In this document: positions 52,335-60,679 of the stretch, piece by piece
Numbering within the stretch: the first letter of the stretch is position 1
How the letters are laid out: the number at the start of each line of letters is the position of its first letter
The notes under the pieces: model-generated
The model's database searches: none
What the model was told of the DNA's origin: nothing
The model's input: only the letters and a program-made list of their open reading frames with translations
Source of the DNA: Anaerorhabdus sp036636695
GTDB lineage: Bacteria > Bacillota_I > Bacilli_A > Erysipelotrichales > Erysipelotrichaceae
Length of the DNA stretch: 64,000 nt
Assembly (NCBI RefSeq): GCF_036636695.1
Contig: NZ_JAVWNW010000001.1
Direction: 5' to 3' (one strand)
Translations under genes and position numbers: made by a program

Positions 52335-52980
52335 GAAAAAAGAAAATTGTGAATGTGAAGAAGAGGTTTGTACATGTGACAAGCATCAGGATGAGGTAAA
52401 AGAGGAACACGATATACCACATCCACATGATGAGCATCCGCATGGTGAACATCCGCATGGTGAACATGGGCATCCACATGATGAACATGACAAACACAAA
52501 GAGATGAAGCATAAAAAACCAGAGATTCATGAAAAGGAATTAATTGATTCACTAAAAGAAGAAATTGATAAACTTAAAAATGATTACGCAAAAGCATATG
52601 CTGATACAGAAAATATGCGTAAACGTCTTCAAAGTGAATTTGAACAAGCAAAGAAATATCGTATTCAAAGTTTTGCGTTGGATGTATTACCAGCAATAGA
52701 CAATTTAGAAAGAGCATTACAAACACCACCTACAGAAGAAACTGAAGGATATCGTAAAGGTGTTGAGATGATATACAATCAATTATTGGATGCACTTCAT
52801 AAAGAAGGTGTTGAAGAAATTGAAGCCAATGGGTTACCATTTGATGCCAACTTCCATCAAGCTCTAATGGCAGAACATGTTGAAGGTATAGAACCAGGAA
52901 TGGTCGTGGAAGTACTTCAAAAAGGATATAAATTAAAAGATCGCATATTGCGTGCTAGCATGGTAAAGGTTAGCGACTAG
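52324..52980 (+). CDS. grpE: GrpE nucleotide exchange factor with His/Cys-rich N-terminal extension
   Basis: GrpE releases ADP from DnaK. Of 218 residues, about 75-218 form a normal GrpE: long helix (ELIDSLKEEIDKLKNDYAKAYADTENMRKRL), then the beta domain ending LKDRILRASMVKVSD. The first 70 residues are unusual: Cys clusters (NCECEEEVCTCDKH) and four HPH[DG]E units giving a dense His tract (about 28-60). This could bind metal ions. GGAGG precedes ATG 52324, inside the hrcA end. The codons for the His tract are a 15-bp tandem repeat. Confidence 0.95.
   Translation: MEDKKKENCECEEEVCTCDKHQDEVKEEHDIPHPHDEHPHGEHPHGEHGHPHDEHDKHKEMKHKKPEIHEKELIDSLKEEIDKLKNDYAKAYADTENMRKRLQSEFEQAKKYRIQSFALDVLPAIDNLERALQTPPTEETEGYRKGVEMIYNQLLDALHKEGVEEIEANGLPFDANFHQALMAEHVEGIEPGMVVEVLQKGYKLKDRILRASMVKVSD
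52420..52491 (+). repeat. 15-bp tandem repeat coding the GrpE His tract
   Basis: Units CATCCACATGATGAG (52420), CATCCGCATGGTGAA (52435 and 52450, identical), then CATGGG, CATCCACATGATGAA (52471) and CATGAC. Each 15-mer codes H-P-H-[D/G]-E in frame. Confidence 0.9.
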
Positions 52981-52992
52981 GAGGAAAAATTT

Positions 52993-54807
52993 ATGGGAAA
53001 AATCATAGGAATCGACTTAGGTACAACAAATAGCTGCGTTGCAGTTATGGAAGGAAATGAAGCAAAAGTTATTACAAATCCAGAAGGAAACCGTACTACT
53101 CCATCAGTAGTAGCTTTCAAAAATGGAGAAAGAATTGTTGGTGATGCGGCAAAACGTCAAGTTGTAACAAATAAAGATACAATTAGTTCTATCAAACGTT
53201 TAATGGGTACTGATGAAAAAGTAACACTTGAAGGAAAACAATATACACCACAAGAAATCAGTGCAATGATTCTTCAATACATGAAGAGTTATGCTGAAGC
53301 ATATTTAGGCGAAAAAGTAGATAAGGCAGTTATTACTGTTCCTGCTTATTTCAATGATGCACAACGTCAAGCTACAAAAGATGCAGGTAAAATTGCTGGT
53401 CTTGAAGTAGAACGTATTATTAATGAACCAACTGCAGCAGCATTAGCATTTGGTATCGATAAAACAAATCAAGAACAAAAAGTATTAGTATTCGACTTAG
53501 GAGGAGGAACATTCGATGTTTCAATCCTTGACTTAGCAGATGGTACATTTGAAGTATTAGCAACTGCTGGTGACAACAAACTTGGTGGAGATGACTTCGA
53601 CAATGTTGTGGTTGACTGGATGGTTGAAGAATTCAAGAAAGCAAACGGTATTGATTTAAAACAAGATCGTATGGCTCTTCAACGTTTAAAAGAAGCTGCT
53701 GAAAAAGCGAAGAAAGATTTATCAGGTATGGTTCAAACGCAAATTAGCTTACCATTTATTAGTGCTGGAGCTAGTGGACCATTACACTTTGAAACTACAT
53801 TAACACGTGCTCAATTTGACAACATGACAAAGTCATTAGTTGAAAGAACAATTGGACCAGTACGTCAAGCATTAAAAGATGCTGGATTAACAAAGAATGA
53901 TATTCATCAAGTATTATTAGTTGGTGGATCTACTCGTATTCCAGCTGTTCAAGAAATCGTTCGTCAAGAATTAGGAAAAGAACCAAATAAATCAGTAAAC
54001 CCAGATGAAGTAGTTGCAATGGGAGCTGCTATCCAAGGTGGAGTCATCTCTGGTGATGTTAAAGATATCTTATTGTTAGATGTTACACCATTATCATTAG
54101 GTATTGAAACAATGGGTGGGGTTATGACTGTATTGATTCCAAGAAATACAACAATTCCTACTTCTAAATCACAAGTATTCTCTACTGCTGCAGATAATCA
54201 ACCAGCTGTTGATATTCACGTATTACAAGGTGAACGTCCAATGGCTAACGATAATAAGACTTTAGGTAATTTCCAATTATCAGGAATTGCACCAGCACGT
54301 CGTGGTATTCCTCAAATTGAAGTTACATTTGATATCGACGTTAATGGTATCGTACATGTATCTGCATTGGATAAAGGCAACAACCAAAAACAATCTATTA
54401 CAATTTCTGGATCAAGCGGATTAAGTGATGCTGAAATCGAAAAGATGGTTAAGGAAGCTGAAGAACACAAAGTAGAAGATGAAAAACGTAAAGATGAAAT
54501 TGAAACAAAAAATAAAGCTGAACAATTCATTAACCAAATTGACGAAACTTTAAAAACTGAAAATGCAAATGTAACTGAACAACAAAAAGAAGAAGTTAAG
54601 AAGTTACGTGATGAATTACAAAAAGCAATTGATGATAATGATATCGAAACTTTAAAAACTAAGATGTCAGAATTAGAAAAAGCTGCAAATGATATGGCTC
54701 AAGCAATGTATCAACAACAAGCAAACGCTAACCCTCAAGATAATGCTGGGGCTGGTGCTGCAAATGATGACAACGTTGTCGATGCTGACTTCAAAGAAAA
54801 GAATTAA
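52993..54807 (+). CDS. dnaK: Chaperone protein DnaK (Hsp70)
   Basis: The 604-residue product is full length: nucleotide-binding domain (KIIGIDLGTTNSCVAVMEG; VFDLGGGTFDVSILD; LVGGSTRIPAVQE), linker DILLLDVTPLSLGIETMGG, substrate domain and C-terminal lid ending in a disordered Ala/Asn tail with the VVDADFKE-type end. TAGGAGG precedes the ATG, 12 bp after grpE. The terminator after it lies inside the next gene's signal peptide. Confidence 0.98.
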   Translation: MGKIIGIDLGTTNSCVAVMEGNEAKVITNPEGNRTTPSVVAFKNGERIVGDAAKRQVVTNKDTISSIKRLMGTDEKVTLEGKQYTPQEISAMILQYMKSYAEAYLGEKVDKAVITVPAYFNDAQRQATKDAGKIAGLEVERIINEPTAAALAFGIDKTNQEQKVLVFDLGGGTFDVSILDLADGTFEVLATAGDNKLGGDDFDNVVVDWMVEEFKKANGIDLKQDRMALQRLKEAAEKAKKDLSGMVQTQISLPFISAGASGPLHFETTLTRAQFDNMTKSLVERTIGPVRQALKDAGLTKNDIHQVLLVGGSTRIPAVQEIVRQELGKEPNKSVNPDEVVAMGAAIQGGVISGDVKDILLLDVTPLSLGIETMGGVMTVLIPRNTTIPTSKSQVFSTAADNQPAVDIHVLQGERPMANDNKTLGNFQLSGIAPARRGIPQIEVTFDIDVNGIVHVSALDKGNNQKQSITISGSSGLSDAEIEKMVKEAEEHKVEDEKRKDEIETKNKAEQFINQIDETLKTENANVTEQQKEEVKKLRDELQKAIDDNDIETLKTKMSELEKAANDMAQAMYQQQANANPQDNAGAGAANDDNVVDADFKEKN

Positions 54808-56053
54808 ATATTGCAAAATCCTAGGTGTAATCCTAGGGTTTTGTTGCCTAATTAGTTTAACAGGGTGTAAATCAAAAACAGATGATGAGCCAAATCAGAC
54901 GAAAACAGATGATACGCAAACTGTTGAAAATAAATATCGGAATATAAAAGTAAAGACAACAAATCCAACGCCACTTTATGTTTATGTTGATGGAAAACTT
55001 GTTGAAGGTGGAACGGTTGAAGAAGGAATTTATTTAGATATTGCAGACAGTGATGCAATTCAAGATAAAATTTTAATCAATGGAACTTCATGGCTGGTGA
55101 AACAAAGTGATGTTCAACCAGCTGATCGATGGTTTAAAAATCAAACACATTTAGTACCATATGGTTTGGAAATCACAACGAAAGATTCTTATACATTAAC
55201 CAATGACGATGGAAAGAACCAACTTAATCGTTTAGGTAGTGATGTATATACAGTTTATGTAAAACCAAGTGAAGATGATTCACGTTATGGCGTATTGATT
55301 CAAAATGGAATTTATTATATCTCTAAAGATGATGTACAAAGCGAAAAAGAAATAGCGATTGAAACCCAAGAACTTGCAACAACACTTCCTGTAATGATGT
55401 ATCATTTCTTCTATAGTGAGGCTAATGGTGAAACACGCGGTGATGTAAATTTTGTGGAAGTAAATGAATTTGATGAGCAATGCAAATATCTTGTAGATAA
55501 TGGATATACTTCATTAACGATGCGAGAAGTTCAATATTTTATGGAAGAACGTGGTCAAATTCCTGTGAAAAGTTATGCACTTACAATTGATGATGGGGAT
55601 CCCTCTGTTCATAAGTATGCTTATCCGATTCTCAAAGAGTATGGTATTAATGCAACACTCTTCTTAATCGGTGGATGGTTAGATCCAATCTTGCCGTATG
55701 ATTTTGTAGAAATGCGTGAAGATGGTCTAGAACTTCAAAGTCATAGCTTCTTAATGCACCAAGGTGGTTGCTCTGGTATGGGTCATGGTGGTAGACTATT
55801 GTGTGTCAGTCATGACGAAGGAGTCCAAGATACAATCCAATCGTATGAATATGTAGATGCAGGATTTGTATACTGTTATCCATTTGGTGACGTTAACGAC
55901 AATGCGATTCAAATTATGAAAGACGCGGGTACTAAATTAGCATTTACAACTGAATTCGGAAAAATTAATCCAAGTATGGATCAATTAAAACTTCCAAGAA
56001 TTCGTGTGACAGGAGGAGCTGGAATGGCTCAATACATTAATCATTTAAACTAA
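54782..56053 (+). CDS. Polysaccharide deacetylase-family lipoprotein
   Basis: A 423-residue lipoprotein: basic N-terminus, hydrophobic core and lipobox LTGC (ILGVILGFCCLISLTGC). A spacer and beta-rich region (about 45-200) precede a NodB-like domain with TIDDGDPSVHKYAYP (metal Asp), INATLFLIGGW, LELQSHS (metal His) and a late hydrophobic/Pro strand. It probably deacetylates a wall or surface polysaccharide. The only ATG giving the signal peptide is 54782, inside dnaK, with no visible ribosome binding site, so it may depend on readthrough and translation coupling from dnaK. Confidence 0.75.
   Translation: MLTSKKRIKYCKILGVILGFCCLISLTGCKSKTDDEPNQTKTDDTQTVENKYRNIKVKTTNPTPLYVYVDGKLVEGGTVEEGIYLDIADSDAIQDKILINGTSWLVKQSDVQPADRWFKNQTHLVPYGLEITTKDSYTLTNDDGKNQLNRLGSDVYTVYVKPSEDDSRYGVLIQNGIYYISKDDVQSEKEIAIETQELATTLPVMMYHFFYSEANGETRGDVNFVEVNEFDEQCKYLVDNGYTSLTMREVQYFMEERGQIPVKSYALTIDDGDPSVHKYAYPILKEYGINATLFLIGGWLDPILPYDFVEMREDGLELQSHSFLMHQGGCSGMGHGGRLLCVSHDEGVQDTIQSYEYVDAGFVYCYPFGDVNDNAIQIMKDAGTKLAFTTEFGKINPSMDQLKLPRIRVTGGAGMAQYINHLN
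54815..54846 (+). terminator. dnaK terminator inside the next gene's signal-peptide codons
   Basis: AAAATCCTAGG (54815-54825) pairs with CCTAGGGTTTT (54832-54842; one T-G pair), then TTTTG. In the deacetylase frame the same bases code KILGVILGF. Confidence 0.7.
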
Positions 56054-56068
56054 GAGGAGGGATGAAAA

Positions 56069-57196
56069 ATGGCAAATAAGAGAGATTACTATGAAGTCCT
56101 AGGACTACAAAAAGGTGCTAGTGATGCAGAAATAAAAAAAGCATATCGTACATTAGCTAAAAAATATCATCCCGATATGAACAAAGATGCAGGTGCAGAA
56201 GATAAGTTCAAAGAGATCAATGAAGCATATGAAGTGTTAAGTGATCCTCAAAAGAAATCAACATATGATCAATTTGGTCATGCGGGAATGGATGGTGCTG
56301 CTGGATTTGGTGGCGCTGGAGGATTCTCTGGTGGAGGATTTGAAGATATATTCGGATCTTTCTTCGGTGGAGGATTTGGTGGTTTTGGTGGACAAAGCCA
56401 AGCGAGAAGGAATGGTCCACGTAAAGGACAAGATCGTTTCATGCAAATGAAGGTTGAGTTCATGGATGCAATCTTTGGTAAAACAGAAACAATTAACCTA
56501 GGTGTTGATGAAGTTTGTAGTGAGTGTCTAGGAACAGGTGCCCATAGCAAAGAGGATATTGCAGTATGTCCTACTTGTGGTGGTAGTGGAACAGTAGTTA
56601 CACAACAACGTACACCATTTGGTGTTTTCCAATCACAATCAGTATGTCCAACTTGTAATGGAACTGGTAAAACAATTAAACGTAAATGTAGTAAATGTGG
56701 TGGTAAAGGATATGAACATAAGCGTGTTAGCGTTGATGTGAAAATTCCTGCCGGTATTCAATCAGGTCAACAACTACGTGTTCAAGGTAAAGGTGAACGT
56801 GGAGAAAATGGTGGACCTAATGGAGATCTATTCATTGAAGTATTAGTGAAGAAACATGATTACTTTGTTCGTGATGGAAAGAATATTTCTATTTCAGTTC
56901 CTATCTCAAGTGTTGATGCAACACTTGGATGCACAGTAGATGTACCAACAGTATATGGTGATGTAGAACTTACAATTCCTGCTGGAACACAAGGTGGAAC
57001 TAAATTCCGTCTTAAAGACAAAGGTGTTAAAGATATGCGTGGAGGTTCAACAGGAGATCAATATGTTGAAGTCCAAGTAGAAGTAAATAAAAAGTTGTCG
57101 AAAGAAGAGAAAGAACTTTATAAAAAGCTTCAAGACTTACAAAAGAAAAGTGGCAAAGAAACTGTCTTTGAAAAGTTTAAGAAAGCATTTAAATAG
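56069..57196 (+). CDS. dnaJ: Chaperone protein DnaJ (Hsp40)
   Basis: DnaJ delivers clients to DnaK and stimulates its ATPase. The 375-residue product has the J domain with HPD (about 4-70), a Gly/Phe-rich segment, a zinc domain with four CxxCxGxG repeats (CSECLGTG, CPTCGGSG, CPTCNGTG, CSKCGGKG) and the C-terminal substrate domains. GGAGGG precedes the ATG. It is separated from dnaK by the lipoprotein gene, which is unusual for the hrcA operon. Confidence 0.97.
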   Translation: MANKRDYYEVLGLQKGASDAEIKKAYRTLAKKYHPDMNKDAGAEDKFKEINEAYEVLSDPQKKSTYDQFGHAGMDGAAGFGGAGGFSGGGFEDIFGSFFGGGFGGFGGQSQARRNGPRKGQDRFMQMKVEFMDAIFGKTETINLGVDEVCSECLGTGAHSKEDIAVCPTCGGSGTVVTQQRTPFGVFQSQSVCPTCNGTGKTIKRKCSKCGGKGYEHKRVSVDVKIPAGIQSGQQLRVQGKGERGENGGPNGDLFIEVLVKKHDYFVRDGKNISISVPISSVDATLGCTVDVPTVYGDVELTIPAGTQGGTKFRLKDKGVKDMRGGSTGDQYVEVQVEVNKKLSKEEKELYKKLQDLQKKSGKETVFEKFKKAFK

Positions 57197-57216
57197 GGGT
57201 CAATTGACCCCTTTCT
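57195..57216 (+). terminator. Palindromic terminator after dnaJ
   Basis: AGGGGTCAATTGACCCCT (57195-57212) is a perfect palindrome followed by only TTCT, so termination may be partial. Its right half holds the -35 of the clpB promoter. Confidence 0.6.
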
Positions 57217-57232
57217 AAAACAGTTGTATTAG
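57204..57232 (+). promoter_or_regulatory. Promoter of clpB
   Basis: TTGACC (57204-57209), 17 bp, TATTAG (57227-57232). The -10 overlaps the left arm of CIRCE 3. Confidence 0.7.
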
Positions 57233-57255
57233 CACTCTGTATCTATAAGTGCTAA
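57229..57255. promoter_or_regulatory. CIRCE element 3 (before clpB)
   Basis: TTAGCACTC-N9-AAGTGCTAA, 17/18 arm matches, ending right before the GGAGGG of clpB. Confidence 0.92.
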
Positions 57256-57266
57256 AGGAGGGTTTT

Positions 57267-59813
57267 ATGAATATTGAAAAAATGACAGAACGATTACAAA
57301 GAATATTATCGCAAGCAGTACAGCTAAGCCAAGAATTAAAGAATAGTGAGTTAAGTATTGAACATGTACTTCACGAACTGGTTGTTGATGATGGGTTAGA
57401 TGGATTATGGAAGAGATTAAATATTCAAAAAGAAACATTACTTACAATTATCAATCGATATATGGATAGACTTCCACGTGTTGATATTCAACCAGAACCA
57501 AGAATGAGTAAGAATGTTTATGATGCGTACCAAAAAGCTATGACATGGAGTAATAAACATGAAGAAAGTTATATGAGTACGGTTGCCTTTCTCATTGGTT
57601 GTTTAAATACGAATGTTGAAGTGTCAAAAGAAATTTTAAGAGTTACAAATATAACAGAAAAACAAATTGAAAATGCAGAACTAGAAAGAAGAGGTGGGAC
57701 AAAGATGACAGAAATGAATATGGAAAACCAACTAGATGCATTAGAAAAATATGGAAGAGATCTTGTAGAAGATGTTAAATCAGGTAAGATTGATCCAGTC
57801 ATCGGACGTGATGAAGAAATACGTCGAATTATTCAAATTTTATCAAGAAAGACAAAAAATAATCCAGTTCTTATTGGAGAACCAGGTGTTGGTAAAACAG
57901 CAATTGTTGAGGGTCTTGCCCATCGTATTGCTAGTAATGATGTTCCTTTTGGTTTGAAAGATAAGAAGGTTATTGAACTCGATATGGGTGCACTTATTGC
58001 TGGTGCTAAGTATCGTGGAGAATTTGAAGAAAGATTAAAAGCAGTTTTAACACAAGTTAAACAGGCAGATGGAAATATTATTTTATTCGTTGATGAAATT
58101 CATAACTTAGTAGGTGCTGGGAAAACAGAAGGTTCAATGGATGCGGCAAATTTATTGAAACCAATGTTGGCACGTGGTGAGTTGAAATGTATTGGGGCAA
58201 CAACTTATGATGAGTATCGCCAATATATTGAAAAAGATGCAGCATTAGAAAGACGTTTCCAAAAAATTCAAGTTGATGAACCATCCGTTGAAGATACAGT
58301 TTCTATTCTTCGTGGATTAAAAGAAAGATTCGAAGCACATCATGGGGTACAAATCTTAGATGAAGCAATTATTGCTGCAGCAACATTGTCACATCGCTAT
58401 ATTACAGATCGTTTTTTACCCGATAAAGCAATTGATCTAATCGATGAGGCTTGTGCATCAATTCGTGTTGAAATTGATTCAATGCCAACGGAATTAGATG
58501 AACTTAATCGTCGTAAGATGCAACTTGAAATTGAAGCGACTACACTTAAAAAGGAAAAAAGTGATAAATCTAAACAACGTTTAGAAGAATTGAAAAAAGA
58601 ACTTTCAACTGTGAAAGAAGAATTTAGCATTCTTGAAGAAAAGTGGAAAGATGAAAAGAAACGTTTAGATGATGCTAAAAACGCCAAAGAAGAATTAGAA
58701 CGCAAGAAACGTGAACTTGCGAATGCTGAAAATGAGGGTCATCTAGAACTTGCTGGTAAATTAAGATATTCAGAAATTCCAGAACTTGAAGAAAAAATTA
58801 AACAAGCTTCTGTTGTTGACAATAACCGAATGTTAAAAGAAATTGTTGATGAAGAAATGATTGCGAAAATTGTATCGAGATGGACACATATTGAAGTAAG
58901 CAAACTAATGGCTACTGAACGCCAAAAACTTCTTCACCTAGAGGAAATACTAGGAAACCGTGTTATGGGACAAGAGGATGCTTTAAAATTAGTCACTGAA
59001 GCAATACTTCGCTCCAAAGCTCAAATCCAAGATGAGAATCGACCAATTGGTTCATTCTTATTCCTTGGTCCAACAGGTGTAGGAAAAACAGAAGTTGCCA
59101 AAGCACTTGCTCAACAATTATTTGATGATGAATCAAAAATCGTTCGTATTGATATGAGTGAATACATGGAAAAATTTAGTGTGTCACGTCTAATTGGTGC
59201 TCCTCCAGGATATGTTGGTTATGAAGAAGGAGGACAACTTACAGAAGCGATAAGACGTAAACCTTATTCAATTGTATTATTAGATGAAGTTGAAAAAGCA
59301 CATCCAGATGTATTCAATGTTTTATTACAAATTCTTGATGATGGTCGAATTACTGACTCTAAAGGAGTGACAGTTGATTTTAAGAATACATTAATTATCA
59401 TGACAAGTAACTTAGGTGCACAATATGCGTTTGAACAAGACAAAGAATTGCGAAACTCACATTACTTACAAGAAGTAGGAAAATACTTTAAACCAGAATT
59501 TGTGAATCGTATTGATGAAATTGTAGTATTTAATGCATTAAGTGATACCACACTTGTAAAGATTGCAGATAAATTCTTACATGAATTAGAAATGCGTCTA
59601 GAACATCGTGATATCAAAGTGGAATTTACTACAGCATGTAAAGCAAAAATTATTGAATGTGGTGTTGATCCTGTTTTTGGTGCTCGACCAATGAAACGTC
59701 ATATTCAACGTTCAATTGAAACATTGCTTGCAAGAAAGATTCTTGAAGAACAAAATCTAGAAGGCAAAACATTTATTGTCGATGTTGAAAATGACAATTA
59801 TGTTATTCGCTAA
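57267..59813 (+). CDS. clpB: ATP-dependent disaggregase ClpB
   Basis: ClpB pulls proteins out of aggregates with DnaK. The 848-residue product has an N-terminal repeat domain, AAA1 with Walker A GEPGVGKTA, a long coiled-coil middle domain (about 400-510: LEELKKELSTVKEEFSILEEK, DDAKNAKEELERKKRE), and AAA2 with GPTGVGKTE and FARPMKR-type end (GARPMKRHIQR). The coiled coil separates it from ClpC. The frame extends to GTG 57249, inside CIRCE, but AAGGAGGG fits ATG 57267. It is under HrcA by the CIRCE site. Confidence 0.95.
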   Translation: MNIEKMTERLQRILSQAVQLSQELKNSELSIEHVLHELVVDDGLDGLWKRLNIQKETLLTIINRYMDRLPRVDIQPEPRMSKNVYDAYQKAMTWSNKHEESYMSTVAFLIGCLNTNVEVSKEILRVTNITEKQIENAELERRGGTKMTEMNMENQLDALEKYGRDLVEDVKSGKIDPVIGRDEEIRRIIQILSRKTKNNPVLIGEPGVGKTAIVEGLAHRIASNDVPFGLKDKKVIELDMGALIAGAKYRGEFEERLKAVLTQVKQADGNIILFVDEIHNLVGAGKTEGSMDAANLLKPMLARGELKCIGATTYDEYRQYIEKDAALERRFQKIQVDEPSVEDTVSILRGLKERFEAHHGVQILDEAIIAAATLSHRYITDRFLPDKAIDLIDEACASIRVEIDSMPTELDELNRRKMQLEIEATTLKKEKSDKSKQRLEELKKELSTVKEEFSILEEKWKDEKKRLDDAKNAKEELERKKRELANAENEGHLELAGKLRYSEIPELEEKIKQASVVDNNRMLKEIVDEEMIAKIVSRWTHIEVSKLMATERQKLLHLEEILGNRVMGQEDALKLVTEAILRSKAQIQDENRPIGSFLFLGPTGVGKTEVAKALAQQLFDDESKIVRIDMSEYMEKFSVSRLIGAPPGYVGYEEGGQLTEAIRRKPYSIVLLDEVEKAHPDVFNVLLQILDDGRITDSKGVTVDFKNTLIIMTSNLGAQYAFEQDKELRNSHYLQEVGKYFKPEFVNRIDEIVVFNALSDTTLVKIADKFLHELEMRLEHRDIKVEFTTACKAKIIECGVDPVFGARPMKRHIQRSIETLLARKILEEQNLEGKTFIVDVENDNYVIR

Positions 59814-59818
59814 GCTTT

Positions 59819-59847
59819 AAAATCATCCTTCGGGATGATTTTTTTCT
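59819..59847 (+). terminator. Terminator after clpB with UUCG loop
   Basis: AAAATCATCC, TTCG, GGATGATTTT then T-rich tail. Confidence 0.9.
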
Positions 59848-59872
59848 TTGATTGTGATAATTTAAACGATTA

Positions 59873-59900
59873 TTGCAATTTGAAATTATCTTGATAAACT
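59873..59900 (+). promoter_or_regulatory. Promoter of the RibD-like gene
   Basis: TTGCAA (59873-59878), 16 bp ending in TGA, TAAACT (59895-59900). Confidence 0.6.
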
Positions 59901-59921
59901 TTACTTAGTGAGGTAAAAGAA

Positions 59922-60614
59922 ATGGAAAAACCAATTACAACGTTGTTTATGTTAATGTCAATTGATGGAAAAATTACAAGTGGAAATAGTGACATGCTAG
60001 ATTCAGATAAGGATTGGAGAACGATTGAAGGTGTTAAAGAAGGTATTCAACAATACTATGATTTAGAACAATGTACAGACTTATGGTCATTAAATACTGG
60101 AAGAGTTATGGCAAAGGTTGGTATGAATTTTAAAACCAATGAGCCTAAAAAGACACCTGTCTCATTTGTTTTAATTGATAATAAGCCACATCTTACAAAA
60201 GATGGAATTAGTTATCTTAGTAAATGGTTAAAACAAGTGGTTATTGTTACAACTAATAAAAATCATCCTGCAATCTCAATGAGTTTGGATAATGTGAAGG
60301 TAGAACTACAAGATGAATTTAATGTATTGGATATATTACATCGACTTAAAACAGTCTATCATGTTAATCGACTAACGATTCAATCTGGTGGAAAGATGAA
60401 TGGCTTGTTTCTAAGAGAAAAATGTTTTGACTACATTGATGTTGTAGTAGCACCATTGCTTGTAGGGGGTAAGGATACAAGTACCTTGATTGATGGAGAA
60501 AGTATTACAACTACAAATGAACTAAGTTTACTAAGTGCTTGTCGTTTAATTGAATGTCAACAACTTGAGAATTCATTTGTTCGTTTGCGCTATGAAGTAA
60601 TTCATAATCACTAA
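59922..60614 (+). CDS. Dihydrofolate reductase-fold (RibD C-terminal family) protein
   Basis: The 230-residue product opens with KPITTLFMLMSIDGKITSGNSD, the typical start of the RibD_C/DHFR-like fold, and has LTIQSGGKMNGLFL and APLLVGGKDTSTLIDG, which match NADPH-binding parts of the riboflavin reductase. No deaminase domain is present and no riboflavin genes are near, so its substrate is unknown. GAGGT precedes the ATG. Confidence 0.78.
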   Translation: MEKPITTLFMLMSIDGKITSGNSDMLDSDKDWRTIEGVKEGIQQYYDLEQCTDLWSLNTGRVMAKVGMNFKTNEPKKTPVSFVLIDNKPHLTKDGISYLSKWLKQVVIVTTNKNHPAISMSLDNVKVELQDEFNVLDILHRLKTVYHVNRLTIQSGGKMNGLFLREKCFDYIDVVVAPLLVGGKDTSTLIDGESITTTNELSLLSACRLIECQQLENSFVRLRYEVIHNH

Positions 60615-60679
60615 GATTGAAAGATTGAAGTGACTTCTATTAAATAGTAGTTGAAGTACTATGGGAAAGAAGGATGCAT

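Noticed and set aside
52420..52491. Short regular repeats as a CRISPR array
   Set aside because: There are no spacers, the unit is 15 bp and it keeps the reading frame of grpE.
56278..56550. Pro-rich antisense frame opposite dnaJ
   Set aside because: It is the complement of the Gly-rich codons of the DnaJ G/F region.
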